From: JBLKSS01 sp047607725
Lineage (GTDB): Bacteria > Pseudomonadota > Gammaproteobacteria > Enterobacterales > Enterobacteriaceae
Assembly (NCBI RefSeq): GCF_047607725.1
Contig: NZ_JBLKSS010000099.1
Location: forward strand, 1 to 10,761
Length of the DNA: 10,761 nt
Reading direction: 5' to 3'
Shown: positions 5,709 to 10,761 of the stretch, piece after piece
How the letters are laid out: each line of letters starts with the position of its first letter
How positions within the stretch are numbered: the stretch's first letter is position 1
Notes under the pieces: model-generated
What the model saw: the letters and a program-made list of their open reading frames with translations, nothing else
What the model was told of the DNA's origin: nothing
Databases searched by the model: none
Made by a program: the position numbers and the translations under genes

Positions 5709-7991
5709 ATGAACCAGAGTCTGCTAGTCACCAAGCGCGACGGACGTAAAGAAACCATTAACCTCGATAAAATCCACCGGGTCATCGACTGGGCGGCCGA
5801 AGGGCTGGAAAACGTTTCCGTTTCCCAGGTGGAATTACGTTCCCATATCCAGTTCTACGACGGCATCAAAACCGCCGATATTCACGAAACCATTATCAAA
5901 GCCGCGGCGGATCTGATTTCGCGCGAGGCGCCCGACTACCAGTATCTCGCCGCCCGGCTGGCGGTGTTCCATTTGCGCAAAAAAGCCTACGGTCGGTTTG
6001 AGCCGCCGAAACTCTACGATCATGTCTCGCGGCTGGTCGAGATGGGCAAATACGATAAACATTTGCTGACGGACTATAGCGCCGACGAATTCGAGCAGAT
6101 GGACTGGTTTATCGATCACTGGCGCGATATGAACTTTTCCTATGCCGCCGTCAAACAGCTTGAAGGAAAGTACCTGGCGCAAAACCGGGTAACCGGCGAG
6201 ATTTACGAAAGCGCCCAGTTTCTATATATGCTGGTGGCCGCCTGCCTGTTTTCCGGCTATCCGCGCGCGACCCGCCTCGACTACGTCAAAAGGTTCTATG
6301 ATGCGGTGTCGACGTTTAAAATTTCGCTGCCGACGCCAATTATGTCCGGCGTACGCACCCCGACCCGTCAGTTCAGTTCCTGCGTGCTCATCGAATGCGG
6401 CGATAGCCTCGACTCCATTAACGCCACCTCCAGCGCGATTGTGAAATACGTTTCCCAGCGCGCAGGGATTGGCATTAACGCCGGCCGCATTCGTGCTCTG
6501 GGCAGCCCGATCCGCGGCTGCGAGGCTTTCCATACCGGCTGTATTCCGTTTTATAAACATTTCCAGACCGCCGTCAAATCCTGCTCCCAGGGCGGCGTGC
6601 GCGGCGGCGCGGCCACCTTGTTCTACCCCATGTGGCATCTGGAAGTGGAAAGCCTGTTGGTGCTGAAAAACAACCGCGGAGTGGAAGCCAACCGGGTGCG
6701 CCATATGGATTACGGCGTGCAGCTTAACAAACTGATGTACCAGCGCCTGGTCAAGGGTGAGGACATCACGCTGTTTAGCCCCTCCAACGTACCGGGACTG
6801 TATGACGCCTTCTTCGCCGATCAGGATGAATTCGAGCGGCTGTACACTCAGTATGAGCAGGACAGCAGCATCCGCCAGCGCCGTATCAAGGCGGTGGAAC
6901 TGTTCTCGCTGATGATGCAAGAGCGCGCTTCCACCGGCCGTATCTATGTGCAGAACGTGGATCATTGCAACACCCACAGCCCGTTCGACACCGCGGTGGC
7001 GCCGATCCGCCAGTCCAACCTGTGCCTGGAAATCGCCCTGCCCACCAAGCCGCTGGAGGATGTTAACGACGACAGCGGCGAAATCGCCCTGTGTACCCTG
7101 TCGGCCTTCAACCTGGGGGCAATCGATAGCCTGGATGATTTGGGCGAGCTGGCGACGCTTGCGGTGCGCGCACTCGATGCGCTGCTCGACTATCAGGACT
7201 ATCCGATCCCGGCCGCCAAGCGCGGCACCATGGGGCGCCGTACCCTCGGTGTAGGGGTGATTAACTTCGCCTATTATCTCGCCAAGCATGACGTACGCTA
7301 CTCCGACGGCAGCGCCAACAATCTGACCCACCGTACGTTTGAAGCCATTCAGTACTACCTGTTGAAGGCCTCCAACGATCTGGCCCGTGAGCGCGGCGCC
7401 TGCCCGTGGTTTAATGAGACCACCTACGCGCAGGGTATTTTGCCCGTCGACACCTATAAAAAAGATCTCGACAGCATCGTCAGCGAACCGCTGCATTACG
7501 ACTGGGAAGCGCTGCGCGCGGACATCTTGCAGCACGGCTTGCGCAACTCCACCCTGTCGGCGCAGATGCCATCGGAAACCTCTTCGCAGATTTCCAACGC
7601 CACCAACGGTATCGAGCCGCCGCGCGGCCTGGTGAGCATCAAAGCCTCCAAAGACGGTATCCTGCGCCAGGTGGTGCCGGAGTCCATCCGTTTGCAGGAA
7701 GCCTATGAGCTGCTGTGGGAGATGCCGAGCAACGACGGTTACCTGCACTTGGTGGGCGTGATGCAGAAATTCGTCGATCAGGCCATCTCCGCCAATACCA
7801 ATTACGACCCGTCCCGTTTCCCGGCCGGTAAAGTCCCGATGAAGCAGCTATTGAAGGATTTGCTGACCGCGTACAAGTTCGGGGTGAAGACCCTGTATTA
7901 CCAGAATACCCGCGACGGGGCGGAAGACGCTCAGGAAGACATGCAGTCGACGCAGCAGGACGATTGCGAAAGCGGCGCCTGCAAGATTTGA
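5709..7991 (+). CDS. nrdA: Ribonucleoside-diphosphate reductase 1, alpha subunit
   Basis: NrdA is the catalytic and allosteric large subunit of aerobic class Ia ribonucleotide reductase. It reduces NDPs to dNDPs in complex with NrdB. The product has 760 residues against 761 in E. coli. The N-terminal ATP-cone (LVTKRDGRKETINLDKIHRV) holds the activity site. Active-site residues fall at the E. coli positions: C225 (FSSCVLIECG) and C462 (EIALCTLSAF) as the redox pair, and N437, C439 and E441 in RQSNLCLEIAL. The radical-transfer tyrosines are Y730-Y731 (KTLYYQNT). The C-terminal reducing pair is C753 and C758 in DCESGACKI, one position earlier than in E. coli. ATG 5709 follows the same leader text (ACAGGTATA) seen in enterics. 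It is first gene of the nrdA-nrdB-yfaE operon, with DnaA and NrdR sites upstream. It appears intact. Confidence 0.98.
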   Translation: MNQSLLVTKRDGRKETINLDKIHRVIDWAAEGLENVSVSQVELRSHIQFYDGIKTADIHETIIKAAADLISREAPDYQYLAARLAVFHLRKKAYGRFEPPKLYDHVSRLVEMGKYDKHLLTDYSADEFEQMDWFIDHWRDMNFSYAAVKQLEGKYLAQNRVTGEIYESAQFLYMLVAACLFSGYPRATRLDYVKRFYDAVSTFKISLPTPIMSGVRTPTRQFSSCVLIECGDSLDSINATSSAIVKYVSQRAGIGINAGRIRALGSPIRGCEAFHTGCIPFYKHFQTAVKSCSQGGVRGGAATLFYPMWHLEVESLLVLKNNRGVEANRVRHMDYGVQLNKLMYQRLVKGEDITLFSPSNVPGLYDAFFADQDEFERLYTQYEQDSSIRQRRIKAVELFSLMMQERASTGRIYVQNVDHCNTHSPFDTAVAPIRQSNLCLEIALPTKPLEDVNDDSGEIALCTLSAFNLGAIDSLDDLGELATLAVRALDALLDYQDYPIPAAKRGTMGRRTLGVGVINFAYYLAKHDVRYSDGSANNLTHRTFEAIQYYLLKASNDLARERGACPWFNETTYAQGILPVDTYKKDLDSIVSEPLHYDWEALRADILQHGLRNSTLSAQMPSETSSQISNATNGIEPPRGLVSIKASKDGILRQVVPESIRLQEAYELLWEMPSNDGYLHLVGVMQKFVDQAISANTNYDPSRFPAGKVPMKQLLKDLLTAYKFGVKTLYYQNTRDGAEDAQEDMQSTQQDDCESGACKI

Positions 7992-7997
7992 ACATGG

Positions 7998-8025
7998 ACG
8001 CGGGCGGTAACGATGCCGCCCGTGT
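7998..8025 (+). other. Hairpin in the nrdA-nrdB intergenic region
   Basis: The 49-base gap between nrdA and nrdB contains a stem of about 10 bp (ACGCGGGCGG, loop TAACGATG, CCGCCCGTGT, with one G-U pair). It has no T-run and is followed 15 bases later by the nrdB start, with GGGAG as ribosome binding site. It is more likely an mRNA stability or processing element tuning the NrdA:NrdB ratio than a terminator; that role is inferred. Confidence 0.6.
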
Positions 8026-8040
8026 GTAACGGGAGTCCCC

Positions 8041-9171
8041 ATGGCCTATACCACGTTTTCACAAGTTAAAAATAACCAGCTGCTGGAGCCGATGTTTTTC
8101 GGTCAGTCGGTTAACGTCGCCCGTTTCGATCAGCAGAAATACGACATTTTTGAGAAGCTGATTGAGAAACAATTGTCGTTCTTCTGGCGTCCGGAAGAGG
8201 TGGATGTGTCGCACGATCGCATCGACTATCAAGCGCTGCCGGAGCACGAAAAACATATTTTTATCAGCAACCTCAAGTACCAGACGCTGCTGGATTCCAT
8301 CCAGGGCCGCAGCCCCAATGTCGCGCTGCTGCCGCTGATTTCGATACCGGAACTGGAAACCTGGGTGGAAACCTGGGCGTTTTCAGAAACTATCCATTCG
8401 CGCTCCTATACCCACATCATCCGCAATATCGTCAACGATCCGTCGCTGGTGTTCGACGATATCGTCACCAATGAGGAGATCCTCAAACGCGCCAAGGATA
8501 TCTCCGGCTATTACGACGGTCTTATCGAACTGACCAGTTATTATCATCTGCTGGGGGAAGGCACGCACCAGGTCAACGGTAAAACGGTGGTGGTGAATCT
8601 GCATGAGCTGAAGAAAAAGCTCTATCTTTGCCTGATGAGCGTCAACGCTCTGGAGGCGATCCGTTTCTATGTCAGTTTCGCCTGCTCTTTCGCCTTCGCC
8701 GAGCGCGAACTGATGGAGGGCAACGCCAAAATCATTCGCCTCATCGCCCGCGACGAAGCGCTGCACCTGACCGGCACCCAGCATATGCTGAACCTGATGC
8801 GCTCCGGCGAGGACGATCCCGAAATTGCCGAGATTGCGCGCGAATGTCAGCAGGAAAGCTACGATCTGTTCTTGCTGGCGGCGCAACAGGAGAAAGACTG
8901 GGCGAGCTATCTGTTCCGCGACGGGTCGATGATCGGTTTGAACAAAGATATTCTGTGTCAGTATGTGGAATACATCACCAATATCCGCATGCAGGCGGTC
9001 GGTCTGGATCTGCCCTTTACCACCCGCTCCAACCCGATTCCGTGGATCAACTCCTGGCTGGTGTCGGATAACGTCCAGGTGGCGCCGCAGGAGGTGGAGG
9101 TAAGCTCCTATCTGGTGGGGCAGATTGATGCCGAAGTTAATAGCGACGACCTCAGCGACTTCCAGCTGTAA
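8041..9171 (+). CDS. nrdB: Ribonucleoside-diphosphate reductase 1, beta subunit
   Basis: NrdB is the small subunit that carries the diferric centre and the stable tyrosyl radical that starts catalysis in NrdA. The 376-residue product equals the E. coli length. Counting the initiator Met, D85 (LLDSIQ), E116 and H119 (FSETIHS) are iron ligands and Y123 (RSYTHII) is the radical tyrosine, E. coli Y122 in mature numbering. The second ligand set is seen in VNALEAIRFY and ARDEALHLTGTQH. The C-terminal tail YLVGQIDAEVNSDDLSDFQL matches the peptide that docks on NrdA. The start follows CGGGAG. It is cotranscribed with nrdA, and the stop is one base from yfaE. No damage is seen. Confidence 0.98.
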   Translation: MAYTTFSQVKNNQLLEPMFFGQSVNVARFDQQKYDIFEKLIEKQLSFFWRPEEVDVSHDRIDYQALPEHEKHIFISNLKYQTLLDSIQGRSPNVALLPLISIPELETWVETWAFSETIHSRSYTHIIRNIVNDPSLVFDDIVTNEEILKRAKDISGYYDGLIELTSYYHLLGEGTHQVNGKTVVVNLHELKKKLYLCLMSVNALEAIRFYVSFACSFAFAERELMEGNAKIIRLIARDEALHLTGTQHMLNLMRSGEDDPEIAEIARECQQESYDLFLLAAQQEKDWASYLFRDGSMIGLNKDILCQYVEYITNIRMQAVGLDLPFTTRSNPIPWINSWLVSDNVQVAPQEVEVSSYLVGQIDAEVNSDDLSDFQL

Positions 9172-9172
9172 C

Positions 9173-9433
9173 ATGGCCCAACCTGTTATCCACCTGCGCC
9201 AAAACGGCTCAGCCTTTTCCTGCGGCGGGGTGCATCGCTCGCTGCTGGACGCACTGGAGGCGCACCAGGTGCCGGTGGAATTCCAGTGCCGCTCCGGCTA
9301 CTGCGGCGCCTGTCGCCTGCGCCTGCGGGCGGGGGAAGTGAAATACCACCAGGAGCCGCTGGCGTTTGTCGGCCGCGGGGAAATTCTGCCCTGCTGCTGC
9401 CTGCCGGTCGACGATATCGAGCTGGAATTATAG
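9173..9433 (+). CDS. yfaE: 2Fe-2S ferredoxin for NrdB cofactor maintenance
   Basis: YfaE is a small plant-type [2Fe-2S] ferredoxin that in E. coli helps form and repair the diferric-tyrosyl cofactor of NrdB. The 86-residue product (84 in E. coli) has the cluster motif FQCRSGYCGACRLRL plus the distal cysteine in EILPCCC, followed by DIELEL at the end. The ATG at 9173 is one base after the nrdB TAA, so translation is probably coupled. A later alternative start would remove conserved residues. The family's fixed position behind nrdB supports the call. Confidence 0.95.
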   Translation: MAQPVIHLRQNGSAFSCGGVHRSLLDALEAHQVPVEFQCRSGYCGACRLRLRAGEVKYHQEPLAFVGRGEILPCCCLPVDDIELEL

Positions 9434-9434
9434 T

Positions 9435-9452
9435 TCCGGCCGCAAGGCCGGA
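9435..9452 (+). other. Hairpin just after yfaE
   Basis: TCCGGCC, a GCAA tetraloop and GGCCGGA form a perfect 7-bp stem starting one base after the yfaE stop. It lacks a clear T-run (CATCATTTCCCC follows), so it may be an end-of-operon stabilising hairpin or a poor terminator. Farther on, a pyrimidine-rich 20-base unit is duplicated at 9467-9486 and 9488-9507 with one mismatch. Confidence 0.5.
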
Positions 9453-9674
9453 GGCCATCATTTCCCCCCTCCGGCTTCTCCCTCTTCCCCTCCGCCTTCT
9501 CCCTCTTACCCGATGCGCCTGCTGCCATTGCGCGCGATGAATGCGCCATGAAATTGATTTTCCCTCCGCGCGCAGCCCCATGATACGCAAAACACCTTAT
9601 TAGCGAATGATTAGAAATGAATGAAAATGCCGGCAGTCCTTTAAATACAGCAGATAGACCATTAGGGGTGCGTT

Positions 9675-10624
9675 ATGGCAATCAATATCGGAAATTCTTT
9701 TTTCTCTAATACCCTCAGCGCGGCGCGCATTGGGGAAATTATGGAAAATAACAGCGAGTCATTACCGGCGATGACGATCTGGGAAAAGATCAAAGACTTT
9801 TTCTTTCATGGCGATACCCAAAAATGTCTCTTCATCTTGAATGAACTCTGTCATCCCCCTGCCGACATCACAAAACGCGATATCAAAATCTATTTTGAAC
9901 AATTGCGGGGGATGGCAAATTACAGCGACAAGCTTCATTTTACCCAGGTGAATGATTTGATGTTCACCCTCGCCGATAAAGACTTTAAACCGGTGTTGTC
10001 GCTGAACTTGCAAAAAGAGTGTTATACCGTACAAGCGGATTACCAGGAGGACGCCGTTTATGCTTATGAAAAGACATTCCCTTTCCATACGCCCCCTCGC
10101 CTTACTGAGACCACGCCGCGCGCCGGCGGCAAAGACAAAGCGCATGCCCTGTTTCGACAGCCGGAAGGAGAGAGTTTCAACGCAGCCCAGCCTCACGCGC
10201 CCCGCTTACGTTTTACACCCCGGCCCTCGACGTCTCTCACGCCCGAAAAACATCTCGAACCGACGCCGAATCATCTCCTATGCTCGGTCACTTCACGGGA
10301 TGCGCTTATCACGCTTAACGTACTCGGCTATCCTGACGTGCAGTGTGAGGGAGATATTCCCCAGACCGTCGAAGTCTTTCAAGCAAAGCGCATTCAGCGT
10401 CTTCCCGACCATTTTCCAGCCGCATTGGCGACGCTCGGCATCAATGATTCGCCTCAATTAGCGGAAAACGCGCTTGATAATCTGGCGGCGCGGACCCCCC
10501 CATTTGGTCGATCTCAACATTAAAGACTGTGACACGCCGCGCTTACCTGAGCATTTACCCAAAACGCTGACGCACGTCAGCCTTTCCCAGCATGCCCCGA
10601 TGTCGCCTGAAAGTCTGGACAATC
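9675..10624 (+). pseudogene. SlrP/SspH-type LRR type III effector, frameshifted and truncated
   Basis: The first frame (9675-10523) starts ATG after AGGGG. Residues ~34-75 (TIWEKIKDFF, LNELCHPPADITKRDIK, FEQLRGMA) match the N-terminal domain shared by SlrP, SspH and IpaH-like effectors, whose pattern I recall as W-x-K-I-x-x-FF, LCHPP, FE-x-LR. A Pro/Ser/Thr-rich linker (~130-205) follows, then about five LPX-type leucine-rich repeats of ~20 residues (LPDHFPAALATLGIN; after the shift LVDLNIKDCDTPRLPEHLPK). The frame breaks at a C7 run (10495-10501); with C6 the repeats read straight through as RTPHLVDL. The gene is cut at 10624 by the IS end, so later repeats and any NEL E3 ubiquitin ligase domain with its catalytic cysteine are missing. 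In intact relatives the protein is injected into host cells by SPI-1/SPI-2-type systems. AT-rich DNA upstream contrasts with neighbours and suggests horizontal origin. Confidence 0.8.
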
Positions 10625-10761
10625 GTAAGCGCCCCGTGGAGGACGTCTTGAATTATTGGTGGGTTTGTTGTATGAGACAGTAAACCTACGTTACACGCTT
10701 ATGCTCATTGCATTTTCACATTGTATTGATTTTAATAACTTTTATTTCCATCCCGGTTTGA
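10625..10761. mobile_element. IS66-type element end (right copy)
   Basis: This is an inverted copy of bases 5-141, 136 of 137 identical. It begins GTAAGCGCCCCGTGG at the point where the effector homology stops (after SPESLDN) and runs off the window. The effector's second frame continues into it and ends at TAA 10681-10683 (VCCMRQ), an artefact of the fusion. The two copies flank the whole block in inverted orientation and belong to elements lying mostly outside the window. Confidence 0.65.

Noticed and set aside
6222..7748. 508-codon minus-strand open frame opposite nrdA
   Set aside because: It mirrors the codon structure of nrdA, is rich in H, Q, A and G typical of shadow frames, and has no ribosome binding site or known family.
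8383..9174. 263-codon minus-strand frame opposite nrdB
   Set aside because: It is a shadow of a fully conserved nrdB, with no recognisable protein features.
9435..9452. Intrinsic terminator of the nrd operon
   Set aside because: The stem is good, but there is no convincing T-run behind it, so it is listed only as a hairpin.

Overview
The backbone of this window is a conserved enterobacterial chromosomal block: gyrA on the minus strand, divergent from ubiG, then nrdA-nrdB-yfaE on the plus strand. Protein lengths, active-site positions and regulatory sites (DnaA boxes and NrdR-like boxes before nrdA) match Escherichia coli closely. The flanking debris does not fit an ordinary free-living enteric. 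It includes a piece of an SsrB-type regulator, a broken SlrP/SspH-type type III effector, a truncated rcsC and several IS66-type insertion sequence ends. A SPI-2-like secretion history combined with IS-driven decay suggests a Sodalis-like insect-associated member of the Enterobacterales. That placement is inferred from memory of gene content and has not been tested.

Layout, left to right. Bases 5-141 are one end of an IS66-type element. It cuts into an ssrB-like gene of which only the C-terminal DNA-binding domain remains (142-429). Bases 430-791 hold no gene I can support. Bases 792-1151 are a near-perfect palindrome made of two head-to-head left ends of a second IS66-type element. Bases 1152-1374 are the first ~75 codons of rcsC on the minus strand, frameshifted and cut by the IS. 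The gyrA terminator is at 1412-1438 and gyrA occupies 1484-4135. The divergent gyrA/ubiG promoter region follows, then ubiG (4382-5131). A 577-base gap contains about four degenerate 38-bp tandem repeats and the nrdA control region. Then come nrdA (5709-7991), nrdB (8041-9171) and yfaE (9173-9433). The window ends with a LRR effector pseudogene (9675-10624) cut by an inverted copy of the same 137-bp IS end that opens the window (10625-10761).

Function. nrdA, nrdB and yfaE form one unit: the class Ia ribonucleotide reductase large and small subunits plus the small 2Fe-2S ferredoxin that supports the diferric-tyrosyl cofactor of NrdB. gyrA and ubiG are independent housekeeping genes (supercoiling and ubiquinone O-methylation). 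These five genes look intact. The genes outside the block (ssrB, rcsC, effector) are all broken, and each break coincides with an IS66-type end. This looks like a core block carried between recombining IS copies in a genome losing accessory virulence and envelope-stress functions.

I found no convincing new multi-gene system. The most informative items are the IS66 palindrome with its two symmetric 55-codon reading frames, the effector with a C7 frameshift, the orphan SsrB DNA-binding domain, and the 38-bp repeats ahead of nrdA. Because the window begins and ends in the same repeat, it may be a complete assembly contig broken at IS copies.
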